This document shows positions 42,835 to 54,870 of a DNA stretch of 64,000 nt, one piece after another. The notes beneath the pieces were generated by a model that worked only from the letters and a program-made list of their open reading frames with translations, had not been told where the DNA came from and made no database searches. The stretch's first letter is position 1. Each line of letters begins with the position of its first letter. The stretch lies in the NCBI GenBank assembly GCA_947069175.1, contig CAMTDV010000003.1, positions 45,227,606 through 45,291,605 of the forward strand. The letters are read 5' to 3'. The stretch comes from Scalesia atractyloides. Taxonomy: Eukaryota > Streptophyta > Magnoliopsida > Asterales > Asteraceae. A program made the position numbers and the translations under genes.

Positions 42835-44240
42835 AATACGTTACTTAACATACAAGAAGATTATCGTTTGTGTGTTTATATATATATTATAGAGGAAAAA
42901 CCTTACCAGTTCAGAAAACTAAAATAACACTTTATGTGGACAAGGTTAAGCCATATGGGTTCTCTTACCTTGGCTTTTAAAGGTAGCATTGTAATTTTGC
43001 ATTATAAAAATAGTGAATTTAACTTAGCTTTTTTACCGAAGCACCGTGCACTTTTCAACTTTGCATTTAATACATGTACTTCTTTTATTTTATTTTTTCA
43101 TTTTCAATTTCTCTTTTCAAGATACGATACTTAACATGTAAGAACAATGTCATGTGTGTGTGTATATATATCATAGAAGAAAAACTTTGCCCAGTTCAGA
43201 AAACTAAGAAAACTCTTTGTGTGGACAAAGTTAAGTCATATGGGTTGTGTTACATTGGCTTTTAAGGGTAACATTGTAATTTAGCATTATAGAAATAGTG
43301 AATGTAACTTATTTTTTTACTTTTCAACTTTGCATTTAATACGCATACTTCTTTTATTTTATTTTATGGTTTTCAATTTCTCTTTTTAAGATACGTTACT
43401 TAACATGTAAGAACATTATAGTGTGTGTGGGTATATATATACATATTATAGAGGAAATACCTTACCCAGTTCAGAAAACTAAGAAAACTCTTTGTGTGGA
43501 CAAGGTTAAGCCATATGAGTTGTGTTACATTAGCTTTTAAGGGTAACATTGTAATTTTGCATTATACACATAGTGAATATAACATAGCTTTTTGACTCAA
43601 GCAATGTGCACTTTTCAACTTTGCATTTAATACATGTACTTCTTTTATTTTATTTTTTCATTTTCAATTTCTCTTTTCAAGATACGTTACTTAACATGTA
43701 AGAACAATGTCATGTGTGTGTGTATATATATCATAGAAGAAAAACTTTGCCCAGTTCAGAAAACTAAGAAAACTCTTTGTGTGGACAAAGTTAAGTCATA
43801 TGGGTTGTGTTACATTGGCTTTTAAGGGTAACATTGTAATTTAGCATTATAGAAATAGTGAATGCAACTTATTTTTTTACTTTTCAACTTTGCATTTAAT
43901 ACGCATACTTCTTTTATTTTATTTTATGGTTTTCAATTTCTCTTTTTAAGATACGTTACTTAATATGTAAGAACATTATCGTGTGTGTGGGTATATATAT
44001 ACATATTATAGAGGAAATACCTTACCCAGTTCAGAAAACTAAGAAAACTCTTTGTGTGGACAAGGTTAAGCCATATGAGTTGTGTTACATTAGCTTTTAA
44101 GGGTAACATTGTAATTTTGCATTATACAAATAGTGAATATAACATAGCTTTTTGACTCAAGCACTGTGCACTTTTCAACTTTGCATTTAATACATGTACT
44201 TCTTTTATTTTATTTTCACGTTTTCAATTTCTCTTTTTAA
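42835..44240. repeat. Tandem repeat, five units of about 269-291 bp in an A-B-A-B-A order
   Basis: Units begin at the GATACGTTACTTAACATGTAA anchor (20 bp or so) at 42835, 43121, 43390, 43681 and 43950. Lengths alternate (286, 269, 291, 269, about 290), so the higher-order unit is 560 bp; the two dimers at 43121 and 43681 are nearly identical. Each unit has a TG/TA run (GTGTGTATATATA), CCCAGTTCAGAAAACTAA, GTGTGGACAAGGTTAAG and a T-rich end. The identical 63-aa frames at 43074 and 43634 are only a by-product. Origin unknown. Confidence 0.85.
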
Positions 44241-45229
44241 GAGACTGAATCTGAGTTAAATCATCGTATATCATTACCCACAGAACACAAACATAGACAC
44301 ACACACATTCTAAAAATCTAGAGGGATAGATGGTTAGAGAAAGAAGATGGGAGAGAGAGATGCAGTGAAGACCGGAAAAAGATTGGAAGATCGAACGAGT
44401 GTTGCATACAGTATTAGATTCATATCTGATGAAGAACTCAAAATGAGATCTGGTGTGGAATGGTAGTCAACCAACTAGTTTTGAAACGGCTCACAATCTC
44501 TAGCAATGTTTAACAGCGTCGATGTGGTTGGTAGTTTCGGTTCAAGTGGTGGAGTTCAAGCTGGTTCGAGTGGTGGAGGTGACAGTGGTTCCTCCTACCG
44601 GAAAATAACTTAGTGGCTACTTGGTAGCGGTGGTCCATGGTGGTTATGGTTGACGCTTGGCTCACATGGTGGTGCTGATAGTTTGGTTTCATGGCTACGT
44701 ACACACATTAAAAGTGTAAGTTTTTATTTTTTCTAGAAAAGGGAATGTGGTAGCCCAGTTCTACCTCAACAATCAAGTAGCCCAACAAAGTAGTTAATAT
44801 TACATTTTTATTTTTTATGGCTTTTACTTCAAGAAATTTTCCATGTTTGTTGACACGTGTTTCTTTAAAATTAAAAGAGTTATTTTTGTTATTTTTTGGA
44901 CCAACAGGGTCTGCGTTTGGGGGTTAAAATGGTGAATGTTAAAATTTTTGAAAATCAAGATGAACCCACTGGTTTTAGATCTATTTAGATCCGATGGGCA
45001 TAAAGAAAGTGGGCATCGAAGAGCAGATTGAAAATCATAAAGAAAGTGGGCGTTGAATCACTCGTCAGGTGTGAGATCCGCATCTGGCGTTTTTGGCTAT
45101 GGAAATTGTACTACGAAAATGGGTCGATGAGGTGTGAGATCTAGATCAGAATTTTTTTTTGAGTGACCAGATCTTTGCTAGAAGTCCAACTAGAGAGTGT
45201 AATAAACAATGGATTTTGTGGTAAAAACT
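44241..45229. other. Unassigned region, no gene recognised
   Basis: 44330-44400 is purine-rich (GAGAGAAAGAAGATGGGAGA). 44510-44700 has repeated GGTGGNGNT-type triplets that give spurious open frames on the minus strand. I recognise no terminal repeats or protein family. Confidence 0.4.
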
Positions 45230-45440
45230 ATGTTGTTACAATTTTGTGGTACAAAATTAAAGTACGTCATTACTGCTATGTGTTCTTACATTTTTGTGTT
45301 AGAGAAATAAAGTAGTTCGTCACAGAAATAAAACGTGTTGTTTCATATTTGTGTTACATAAATAAAGTACGACGTTATAGATATAAAGTATGTTGTTACA
45401 TTTATGTGTTCCAGAAATAAAGTGTGTTGTTACCAATGAA
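45230..45440. repeat. Degenerate minisatellite, unit about 50 bp
   Basis: Four or five diverged copies of a motif like TGTTGTTACATTTTTGTGTT followed by ACAGAAATAAAGTA. Further GTTACAAATGTAA variants follow to 45520. The next bases to 45858 are AT-rich and hold nothing I can name. Confidence 0.5.
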
Positions 45441-45858
45441 AAAGTGACAGTTACAAAAATAACATTTCACTTATCTGGTTACAAATGTAAAATAGATAGT
45501 TACAAATGTAACATCTCTGATGTAAAAGTGATCACTTATCTAAAAAATGTAAAAAATGGAGTTGAGGAAAAAAAATTGCCATGAGAGAGAAAAATGAGAA
45601 ATGAAAGAGAAAAAAATGTCAATTCAACGAGATAAAATATGTGTTGGCTAAAAATGTCAATTCAAAGACAAAGAAAAAGTGATCACTTCCTTAGAACTAT
45701 TTTGTACTAAAAATGCCCTTAATACACTTGTTTACATATCTTTTGGTTAAAACCAAAATACAAAATCTCATAACCAATTCCAACCATAGATTAAAGTAAA
45801 TGGATGCCTTGGATGGGTTGTTCAATGTTTTTATCAACTGGAAAGTGTTTTCTTGTTA

Positions 45859-45885
45859 TCACACACACACACATATATATATATA
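45859..45885. repeat. Microsatellite (CA)n(TA)n
   Basis: About six CA followed by seven TA dinucleotides, directly before the MITE-like element. Confidence 0.8.
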
Positions 45886-45900
45886 GGATGGGGTTAGAGA

Positions 45901-46089
45901 GTAAATACTAGTGTATTTGCGAACCAAGTGAACAAATCCTGGCCATTGATTAACACCGTGTATGGCTAGGAGTTCATCATCAAATCGTAAAATACACTAG
46001 TGTATTTCATCATCATATCCTGACCATTGATTTACACACGTGTATGGCTAGGATTAGTTTGCTCAGTTCGCAAATACACTAGTGTTCAC
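45901..46089. mobile_element. MITE-like element of about 190 bp
   Basis: The left end GTAAATACTAGTGTATTTGC (45901) and the reverse complement of the right end (46066-46089, GTGAACACTAGTGTATTTGC) form an inverted repeat that extends loosely to about 45 bp. The middle carries the 16-bp perfect palindrome AATACACTAGTGTATT. Two direct copies of a block CCATTGATT(A/T)ACAC...GTGTATGGCTAGGA (34-35 bp) stand at 45941 and 46022. No coding capacity. Target duplication not certain. Confidence 0.5.
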
Positions 46090-46571
46090 TATTGAACCTG
46101 GTGGATCTATTGAACCCTACAAAAGAAAAGATTATTGAAAAGCCAAAACAATCTCTAACATCTGATCCTTTATAATAAAGAACTGCTACTCAAATCTCTA
46201 CTGGGACTTAAAGACCGTTCAGAAGATCTAATTAATGGTTAAGATCTACTAGAAGCCGGTCTACTGATGAGAACCTCTGATGAAGATAATGTCTATTGAA
46301 GTAAAGTCTGTTGAAGACTAACAAAGGATGAAGCCCAATAGAGGATATATCAACAGTTGTTATCATCAGAGTTTATATTGTATTTTAATTTAACAGTGTT
46401 TTGGTCTAGAAGAGATTAGAGTTTGTTAGTTTGTTAAATGTCACTTTCATAGTGACGTCAGCCTAAGATGCTTAGTGGTGTACTGTTCTATTCATCACTT
46501 TGCTCATTTACATTCTTGTACAAACAAATAGGAGTGATCTTAGGCTGAGAGGGAGTTTGTACAAAATCAGA
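46090..46571 (+). other. Probable E5 upstream region (LTR or leader remnant)
   Basis: No coding frame. An inverted repeat AGCCTAAGAT / ATCTTAGGCT (46461 and 46538) encloses TTGTACAAAC, and GTTTGTACAA lies just outside its right arm. GAGGGAGTTTGTACAAAATC leads directly to the E5 gag ATG. I could not find a partner LTR, so LTR limits are not assigned. Confidence 0.35.
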
Positions 46572-48254
46572 ATGTCTCAAAATACACAGGAGCCTCATAA
46601 CACTTGTTCCATGTTTAAACCACTGATGCTTGCCAGATCTGAGTATAATATATGGCGACGCCGGATGGGTCATATACTTGCTCAGGATAACACCGACTCC
46701 TGGAGGTCAGCTGCCTTTGGACCTCATGTCCAATGGTACCGAGTGCCGAGGACCCAAAAATTCAAGTGCCAAAAAATCCTGAAAATTACTCCGAGCAAGA
46801 TTTTCAAAAAATTGAACTAGATACAAAGGCTTTTAGCATTGTAGCTTCAGCTTTGCCTAATGAAATCTGTGCTGGCCTGTCGCATTACCCAATGCTAAGG
46901 AGTTATTGGATGCCTTGAAAGAGCAATTCGGTGGTACTGAAAAAGTTATTGAAAACAATAGAAGTTTGAACCAACAATATGAAACGTTTTGTCATGTAAA
47001 ACGAGAATCGTTAACTCAACAGTTTGAAAGGTTTCTTATCAGTGAGCTAAACTCGTAAACGTTAATTACCCAAATTCAACTTTGAAAAGTCGGTATTTAA
47101 GGTCCCTAGCGGACAAATGGGACACTATAGCCTTTGTCACAAGAAATTCTGTTGGTTTTAAAGAAATGAATCAAACTCAGCTTCATGGTAGGCTTCTCAC
47201 TTATGAGAGAGAGCTTATCCAGAAAAAGAAACTACAAGAGTCTGGAAAAGTGGCTGATGACTACGCTTTTGGTAGCACAACACTTTTTGGTCAAGAAGAG
47301 ACCTCTTGTGGCAATAAGGATCAGAGTTATGATCATTTCATTGACATAAGATCTCGTGCTGGATTTAATTCTGATCCTTATTCACCCAACTTTGCATTTA
47401 TTGCAAATGGTGAACACCAAGCTTCTGACAACGTATCTTTGACTTAAATGATCTTCAACATTTTGATCCAATTAATTTGGAAGAAATGGACATATTGCAC
47501 CAACTTGCCTTACTAAGTGTTAGGACCAGCAAGTTTTACAAGAGAACTGGTAGAAAATTTCCAGGGTTGCATGGAGGGTTAAAGGTTGGGTTGGATAAGT
47601 CTAATATTAAATGCTACAAGTGTAATAGACTATGACACTTTGCTATGGAGTGTAGAAGTCAAACAAGTGGTCCAATTATCACACATCCAGTCCTAGACCT
47701 CAAAAACTGTCCATTATTCCCAATATACCCTGCTCCACAAATGCAAAACACTCCTCATTTTGCACACCCTGCTGCCATTGTTCCAGTTCAGTATATCCAA
47801 TCCACTATTCCTCAGATACAATATGTTCAGACTCAAGATCCTCAAGTTCAAATGCAACCTGCACCTCAAGCTACACAAGCTTCTACACCTGAAGAAACTA
47901 GTCTACATGTTTTCTTAACATAAGGCTTTGTTGATTGGAGTAGCATACATGAGGAACTGACTGATGAGAACTTTGCTCTAGTTTCCAATGGTGAAAATAA
48001 ACATGATAACTTTTGTTTTATGGCACTAGACATAATTCAAGAAGGGATTGAATCTGAGGACATGGTACCAATATATGTTGAGACTAATGAAAATGCTGCA
48101 ATAGATGTTATAGAAGAAATTGTTGTAGCAGATGTTACAAGCAAAACTGTTGGTGAAGAACTCAAAATATCTCTATCCGGCCCATGGGATTCAACTGTTT
48201 GTGATGGAGAAAGTGATTGTGCCATGATGGATGTTGCTAAGGTATCACCTTAGG
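46572..48254 (+). pseudogene. E5 Gag
   Basis: MLARSEYNIWRRRMGHILAQ at the start is the conserved copia Gag entry motif. Fragments follow in several phases: DTKAFSIVASALPNEICAGL (46820 on) and LRSLADKWDTIAFVTRNSVG (47095 on). CYKCNRL-stop-HFAMEC (about 47612-47650) is a zinc knuckle with a stop in the middle. A Pro/Gln-rich stretch (47700-47900) and an acidic part (48020-48250) complete it. Many frameshifts. Confidence 0.75.
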
Positions 48255-49650
48255 TCCTTAAAGATCTATGTTTTGATAATGCATTATAGCTTTTGCAAAC
48301 ATAGAAAAGGTGAATGAAAATCTTAGAAACAAAATTTGGATGATGAAATTCAGTTTAAAAAACTTGCAAAGTAGTTAAAAACAAAACTGTTTGAAAAATA
48401 TTCTAAAATTAGCAGTCTCAAACATGAGTCTAGCATAACCAAGGATCAACTCCAAACTATGATAGAAAAATATCAATGTTGTAAAAAGAGCTTGAATCTA
48501 CCCAAATTACTTCTGAAAAGTGGGTAGAATATTGCAAAGGTTATGAGTTGATGCTAGATCACAAAACAAAAGCAATGTGAAATTTGGTGTAGGCTTTAGA
48601 AAACATGATCAAGTTTCCCAAAACATTGTTCTAAATGATTGTGAGTTAGTTGAAATTATTCCAACAAATTTGGCTGGTCTAGAAATTAAAATGATTGAAC
48701 CAAATAGTAAGAACATTGTTTTAAAAAGACAAGTAGCATTCTAAACTTTTGAAGAAATTGAAAAATATCAATTCAAACCTACCCGATCAGATTAGTCTGA
48801 CATTCTTGAAAATTTCAAGCCAATGGATTTTTCAACCATTGAAGGTGTAAAGGCACCTCAAGTCAAGATCATTCCCTTCAAAGATCTTCCAGAAGATGTT
48901 ACAACATTTGTTGACAAAAAGTCAGAAACATGGAAGAAAATAGAGAAAATATCAAGATTTTTTTGTGGTTTTTGTGAGAAGAAGAATCATATCATTAAAA
49001 ATTGTGTTCTTATAAAAGCTTATGATATAAACAAAACAAATGCGATCATTGATTCCCCAAATTGCATTATCTGTGACTAAACATACCTTTGTTCCTGTCC
49101 AAACATCTGTTACCAAACAATTGAATGAAATCTCTACTCCCAAAGAGGTTCAGTAACAGATGCACCACCAGCTAATTAATTACCAAGAGGATATGGCCAA
49201 CCTTCTTACAAGAGTGTAAAACTTGGCTATGAGGTCTACAAAAGACCAAAAAAACCAAGAGTTAACAAGAATCCTCATGGTTATAATCATCTGATAGGAA
49301 ATGTTTCACAGTAGAGGTTACCAAAATTTGTTCAAATCACTGACCATATTCCTTGACTTGAGGCTAGGATGTTTGTGACCCTATCCAAAGCCATCTTGCC
49401 ATTGGAAACTCACCTAAACTAATTGTTTACTGGTGTGAAGGGAGCTTTTACTTTCCTTGATAGTTTATGGTATGTAGATAGTGGAGGCTCCAGACACATG
49501 AAAAAATGTAGAGCCTTACTCAAAAATTTCATGGCACATGGATGGGATGATACAGTAAGAAGATTAAATTTCATATTATCAATAAGATTGACATGTTCAA
49601 AATTTCATTTTCCAGCCCGGTCTGTCATCCCCTCCAGAGGCTGTAAACAC
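48255..49650 (+). pseudogene. E5 Gag-protease spacer and protease active site
   Basis: 48823-49080 carries a second CCHC knuckle, CGFCEKKNHIIKNC (about 48964-49005). 49423-49510 reads LWYVDSGGSRHMKKCRALLK, a copia protease with intact Asp-Ser-Gly. After about 49570 the similarity fades, and at about 49650 an inverted piece of the E3/E4 family begins. Confidence 0.65.
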
Positions 49651-49762
49651 TTGTTGTAACAAATACGCACCAACAAACTCCCCCTTGACAATAGCTTCAT
49701 AAAATAACTTAGTCTTCAGTCTTCTTACGATCTTCAGCATCTTTGAAAAACGTTGGTCTTTG
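49650..49762 (-). repeat. Inverted fragment of E3/E4-family 3' end (LTR start, polypurine tract, 3' non-coding)
   Basis: Reverse complement of E4 about 53305-53420: it reads GCACCAACAAACTCCCCCTT, then ATAACTTAGTCTTCAGTCTT, then AACGTTGGTCTTTG. At 49758-49762 the CTTTG shared with the integrase-coding GGCTTTGAACAATTTGG of E3 joins it to forward E4 sequence, a 5-bp microhomology. Confidence 0.75.
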
Positions 49763-50602
49763 AACCATTTGGACTACCCTGCACCATTGTGCGAAACAAA
49801 GATAAGCAAATATTCGGTGAGGTAGCTAATGATGGTTACTTTCTAGGCTATATGCCTCAAACACCGAATAAAAGGGTTTTTAATCTAAAAACTTGTAAAA
49901 TTGAGGTGGTGCATAACATGGAAATCACAAGTTATTCAACTCAACAATCAACAAGTGGTCCTCCTATATTATATGATTATGACAATGTTTTTAAATCATT
50001 TAATATTCCTGATTTTTCTAATGCAGATGAGTCTCAAGTGATTCATACTGTGATCAGTGAAGATGGAGAGTGTGACTTTATGCCTAGATGGAGTATATCG
50101 ATGACAGATGCTCCAGAAAGCTTCTTCCAGTGCAGTTCTTGAGGACTCCAGTGATAGTGAGTCTGAACCTATTCAGGGGGATGACTTTACTAATCAGTTT
50201 GCTAATGCTAATATTCATGGGGAGGTTGGATCTAATATGGGAGATAATCTAGTTGTTAACACCATTGCTACCACACATGTGCACAGAGATCATCCAGTTG
50301 AAAACATCATTGGTGATACTACTTCAGGTGTTTAGACAAGAAGAGGTGTGCTCGAAGGTTCTTGTTTGTTTACTTCGATTCAGAAGACTGGTTTGATTCA
50401 TGAATGTTTATATAGCTGCTTTATTGCCCAAGAGGAGCCGAAAAATGTCCATATGGCTCTAAAAGACAATTGTTGGGTTAAAGCTATTCAAGAGGAACTA
50501 GCTCAGTTCAAGAAGTTGAATGTTTGGGAGCTAGTTGACTTGCCTGAAGGAGAGAAGGAAATAGGCACTAAGTGGGTGTTCAAGTGCCAGAAAGACGACT
50601 GA
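49763..50602 (+). pseudogene. E4 integrase end, linker and RT N-terminus
   Basis: 49753-50142 covers FEPFGLPCTIVRNKDKQIFG, VANDGYFLGYMPQTPNKRVF and an acidic linker. 50108-50335 overlaps in another phase with DSSDSESEPIQGDDFTNQF. 50348-50602 has MALKDNCWVKAIQEELAQFK and GTKWVFKCQKDD. A stop replaces a Gln at 50333. Order and sequence match E3 14620-15460. Confidence 0.8.
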
Positions 50603-51960
50603 GGGACCGTAATAAGGAATAAGGCTCGGTTGGTAGTGAAAGGGTACAATCATCAAGAGGGGATTGATTACGATGAAGTGTTTGCACCAGTCGCAAGGTT
50701 GGAAGCAATTCGTTTACTCCTAGCTTTTTCTTGATTCAAGGGCTTCAAGGTTTACCAACTTGACGTGAAGAGTGCGTTTCTTTACGGGAAAGTCCAAGAA
50801 GTGGTGTATGTCTCACAACAAGATGGGTTTACTGATCCAGACTATCTAGATCGAGTCTATCGACTTGATAAGGCATTGTATGGATTGCATCAGGCACCTA
50901 GAGCGTGGTATGAGACGCTGTCAGCACATTTGTGAAAAACATGGTTTCGAAAGAGGACAGATTGACAGTATGCTTTTCATTAAAAGGAAGAAGGAAGACT
51001 TTCTACTGGTACATGTATACGTAGATAACATCATTTTTGGGTCATCAGATTAGAACATGTGTCATGATTTTGAGGAGATAATGAAGAGCAAGTTTGAAAT
51101 GAGTGCGTTGGGTGAACTATCTTTCTTTCTGGGTTTACAAGTTGAACAGAAGAAGGATGGGATGTTTATACATGAGACAAAGTATGTGTATGACATTTTG
51201 TCTCATTTCAAAATGGAGGATTGCGCTACTTTCAATACACCTATCTGTGAGAATCACAATCTTGGTCCAGATCATGAATGTGTGGAGGATGTTGATCCAA
51301 CTCAATACAAGGCAATGATTGGTTCTCTGATGTACTTGACTGCTTCAAGACCAGACATCATGTTCGTAGTGTGTCTTTGTGCCAGATATCAAGCGAATCC
51401 AAAAGAGTCCCACATGAAAGCAGTGAAGCGGATTCTTCGTTACTTGAAGGGGAAACCTAAACTTTGTTATGGTATCCAGCTGCTAGTGATTTGAAGTTTG
51501 TTGCTTTCACTGTTTCGGACTTTGGAGGATGCAAATCTACTAGGAAGTCTACCACAGGTGGTTGTCAGTTCTTAGGAGGGAGGCTCGTGTCATGGCAATG
51601 CAAGAAGCAGTCTTGCGTGTCTACCTCGACGTGTGAAGCTGAATATATTGCTGTGGGTAGCTGTTGCTCTCAAATTCTCTGGATCCAATAGCTGATACGC
51701 GATTACGGTTTGAATTTCACTAGTACTCCTATTATGATAGACAATAATGCCACTATATCAATCACCAACAATCCAAAAACACAGTCGAACAAAACATATT
51801 GACATTCTTCATCCTTTTATAGGCGATTGTGTTTAAAAGAAATTAATTGAACTGCATCAAGTTGAGACACTAGATAACCTGGCAGATCTTTACACAAAAG
51901 CGTTTGACATGGCTCGTTTCGAACATTTAGTCGAACTCAACGGGATGAGGAATCCTGAAT
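50603..51960 (+). pseudogene. E4 reverse transcriptase palm and RNase H
   Basis: The RT palm is recognisable at 50620-51053 (ALYGLHQAPRAWYETLSAHL in one phase). The catalytic box at about 51020 reads VYVDNIIF, so the second Asp of YVDD is Asn. 51057-51494 (145 aa) gives ELSFFLGLQVEQKKDGMFIH and MIGSLMYLTASRPDIMFVV. 51464-51691 gives FGGCKSTRKSTTGGCQFLGG and CEAEYIAVGSCCSQILWIQ of RH. The end near 51880-51915 is NLADLYTKAFD. Confidence 0.8.
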
Positions 51961-53397
51961 AACCAGTTTTCCATAAGAATTCTGTAAATACATTTACTGT
52001 TTTTCAAAAATCAAAAACATAAAAAAATAGAAAATCAAAAATGAGTTTTCACTATGTGAAAAGGAACAAAAGGCATGACATAATCAACTTACCTTGGTGA
52101 TATAAATTAATAGACTGTGTATAAGTGGGTAACATATCAGTGGCGTATGGTTTTATAACCTCAAATCTTGCGTTGATAGATTGCAAAAATCTGAGGTTTT
52201 AGGTCTTTATATCGTTATTTCATCTGAGATATCAAGGTTGTCCTTCTGCTGCATCCAGATATATGCGGAATTAGGCACAACCAGGATATCTTAAAAGAGT
52301 TAAAATGTAAAATCCCAAAAATTGAAGAAGCTCCCCTAGAGAGTCATTCAAATGTACAAATTGCATTATCCGAACCAAAATTTGGTATTTTCCCTAACCC
52401 TCATTGGATTTTGGTCTCTTTGCTGTACGAAAGTACCGACCTGATCACCAATTATTCAACGTTGTAACTCAAAAGGATGAATTTCGGTATACTCACCTAC
52501 TTCGATGAATTTTTGTGCATACCTTGATCGCGGGGGTATGTCCTGAAGTGGGACACACTAGTATATCAGTATAAATTATCTAAATATATCACTAGGTAAT
52601 GGTACTTGAAATGTTCATGTATTTTGTTTAAGTGGATAAACAATACTGGTAATTGTCTTGAACTGTTTTTCATGAATGTTGCATATAGAATTATAAAATA
52701 GTGTGAAAACAGTTTGATATTGCTGATATGATCTTCTTAACGGTGAATCTCACAAAAATAGAGTGTTTATTATTTCGTTATTTATTTGCTTTCAGAAAAT
52801 ATAAAAATCCAAAAAATATTTCATTTTCTTGTAAATTTTTAATGTACGGACATGGTTGTTCATGGAGGAGTTCTTACCGATAGGGGGAGACCATTTTAGA
52901 ATCTGAGTTCAAAATTTTAAGATCTTGCAGGCTCACGGTGTTTAAAAAAATTTTAGTATGTTGTTTGAGATGAGAAGTGCTTAATCTGTGATACAGTTTT
53001 ACTATCTCTTGAATAAAAATAATTTGTTTAACTGGTGTTGAAAAATTCATATGGTTTCTCGAGATGTTGGTTTTATAGTATACAGATTGTAGCTGTGTAT
53101 TGCTGAGAAGTTTGGTGAAGAGAAGTTTGATTGGACGCATGGTAGAACCTCTTTTCTACATTGTAGACAAAGTTGAAGAGTTTTGAAGATTGCTATGCAA
53201 GGACTAAACTGGAGCTTACTCAAACGCTAACAATTTAGAAGATATGGTGATTGGTTACATCAGCTTAGGGGGAGTCTATTGCTGACAGAAGCTGTTAAAG
53301 CTGAAGCTATCCAAAGACCAACGTTTTTCAAAGATGCTGAAGATTGCAAGAAGACTGAAGACTAAGTTATTTTATGAAGCTATTGTCAAGGGGGAGT
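51961..53397 (+). other. E4 3' non-coding region with two polypurine-like tracts
   Basis: No coding frame; similar to E3 16672-17823. The polypurine tract CAAGGGGGAGTTTT (53387-53400) abuts the LTR. A second tract, TTAGGGGGAGTC, lies about 115 bp upstream at 53271-53282. Confidence 0.7.
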
Positions 53398-53867
53398 TTT
53401 TGGTGCATATTTGTGACAACAACTTAGATTTGGTCTTTGGATATCTTGTAGTTAGTAAATGATAAACGGTTAGCGGGTTTAGTTTTGTAATAGTTAATTA
53501 GAAGTAATTGGGCTAAACTAGGCACTAAATAGTGTATGGTAGGTGAATTGGGCTTTAAACCCATTGGCAGTCCATGTAGGAAACCCTAGCCCAGTTGCAT
53601 AACCTATCTCTATATAAAGGGAGGTTGTGATTAGGGTTAAGGTTGCTCAATTAGTTGTTCAGTTGCTACAAGAATTGCTTTAGAGAGAGATTGGAGAGAG
53701 TCTTGAATTGATTGTAAACACTTTGTGTTAGATAATCAATAGAAGACAGTTTGAAGGAAATTATTCGTTTTCTTGTTCTTATTTCTGTGAAATCTGATCT
53801 AGCGGATTCCACACTCTAGATTAGATAGACGATTCTGTGAAGATCCATACGGACTAAGGGACCTACA
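53398..53867 (+). repeat. E4 3' LTR (470 bp)
   Basis: Matches the E3 5' LTR throughout. The expected initial TG is TT. It ends ACCTACA. TATA box TATATAAA at 53611-53618. The flank acact follows. Confidence 0.8.
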
Positions 53868-54870
53868 ACACTGCTTGCTATGTACAAAATAGAGTTTTAA
53901 TTAACCATAGGCATCAAAAGACTCCTTATGAAATTTTGTACAAGATCAAACCTCTGATCTTATATTTCAAAATCTTTCGCTGCCAATGTTTTATTTCAAA
54001 TTAAAAGATTATATTTCCAAATTTGCAGCCAATGTAGATTGTGATTATTTTCTGGGATACTCATCCACTACCAAGGCCTATAGAGTGTTTAACACAAGGA
54101 TTGGGTGTGTGGAAGAGATATTGAATATCAAGTTCAATGAACTTTCTTCATTAACAATCCCAGCAAATCCGGCTGAATTTTTTGACTTAGATAAATTTAC
54201 ATTTGAAGATGTGTCTGTCAAGACTAACCCTGCAAGTACAGCACAGTCTTCACCTCAAGAGTATGGTTTTGATATTCTGATTCCACAATACAAAATCACT
54301 TCCTCCACCAGAGCAACATATATTACTAATAACTGTGAAAACTCGGCTAGTACTGGATCCACTGTTATTAATCCTCAAACCTCTGCCAGCTTAACAAATC
54401 AAATCACTGTTGACAAAAGTCCAATTTCCTTGACCAAAGGTCAACCTATCTTTACACCAATCCCACCTATACCTGCACCTCCATTCTAAACAGATGTTGG
54501 CTCTTCAAAATTTCCAATAGATGTTAACTCAAATGATTCCCATCTGCAGCCTTCACCACTCAATGCCATCATTCCATATAAGGGAGATTTGATCTACCTT
54601 AAAAATCATCCACCAGACTAAGTTATTGGCAACATCAATGAAGGGGTTCTCACCAGAAGTCAATCCCAAAACATTTGTATTTTTTCTAGTTTTCTATCAC
54701 TCACACAACCTGTCAGGTAACAAGAGGCACTAAAAGACAATAGTTGGGTAGAGTCCATGCAAGAAGAGCTACCCTAGTTCAAAAGACAACAAGTATGGGA
54801 ACTTGTACCATTGCCTCAGGATGTATGTCTCAGAGGCACAAAATGGTCTTCAAGAACAAAAGAACAAAAC
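53868..54870 (+). pseudogene. E5 integrase C-terminus, linker and RT N-terminus
   Basis: 53868-53985 reads TACYVQNRVLINHRHQKTPY in sense, the end of a copia integrase. 53986-54489 (167 aa) continues with CDYFLGYSSTTKAYRVFNTR and a Ser/Thr/Pro-rich linker. 54490-54720 is broken. 54720-54870 gives EALKDNSWVESMQEELP, a stop, then WELVPLP of RT. It ends at the E6 LTR. Confidence 0.75.

Larger units (their letters stand above)
49763..53867 (+). mobile_element. E4: 5'-truncated copia element of the E3 family
   Basis: Forward copy starting inside the integrase C-terminal block (EPFGLPCTIVRNKDK). It continues through linker, RT, RH and 3' non-coding region to a complete 3' LTR. LTR, gag, protease and most of the integrase at the 5' side are missing and replaced by the inverted piece at 49650-49762. 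It is inserted in E5: E5 integrase follows the LTR at 53868. Confidence 0.8.
46572..54870 (+). mobile_element. E5: decayed Ty1/copia element, split by E4 and cut by E6
   Basis: Gag starts at 46572 (MSQNTQEPHNTC) and protease lies at about 49460. After the E4 insertion, integrase C-terminus and linker resume at 53868, and the RT N-terminal block (WVESMQEELP) lies at about 54745. At 54871 the LTR of E6 begins. The RT palm, RH and 3' LTR are outside or lost. The span includes E4. Lineage within copia is uncertain. Confidence 0.65.

Noticed and set aside
43074..43825. Two identical 63-aa frames (43074 and 43634) as a small duplicated gene
   Set aside because: Their identity comes from the 560-bp tandem repeat; composition is simple and there is no other coding sign.
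44510..44704. His/Gln-rich minus-strand frame of 64 aa as a gene
   Set aside because: Comes from GGTGG-type triplet repeats; no start context or relatives recognised.
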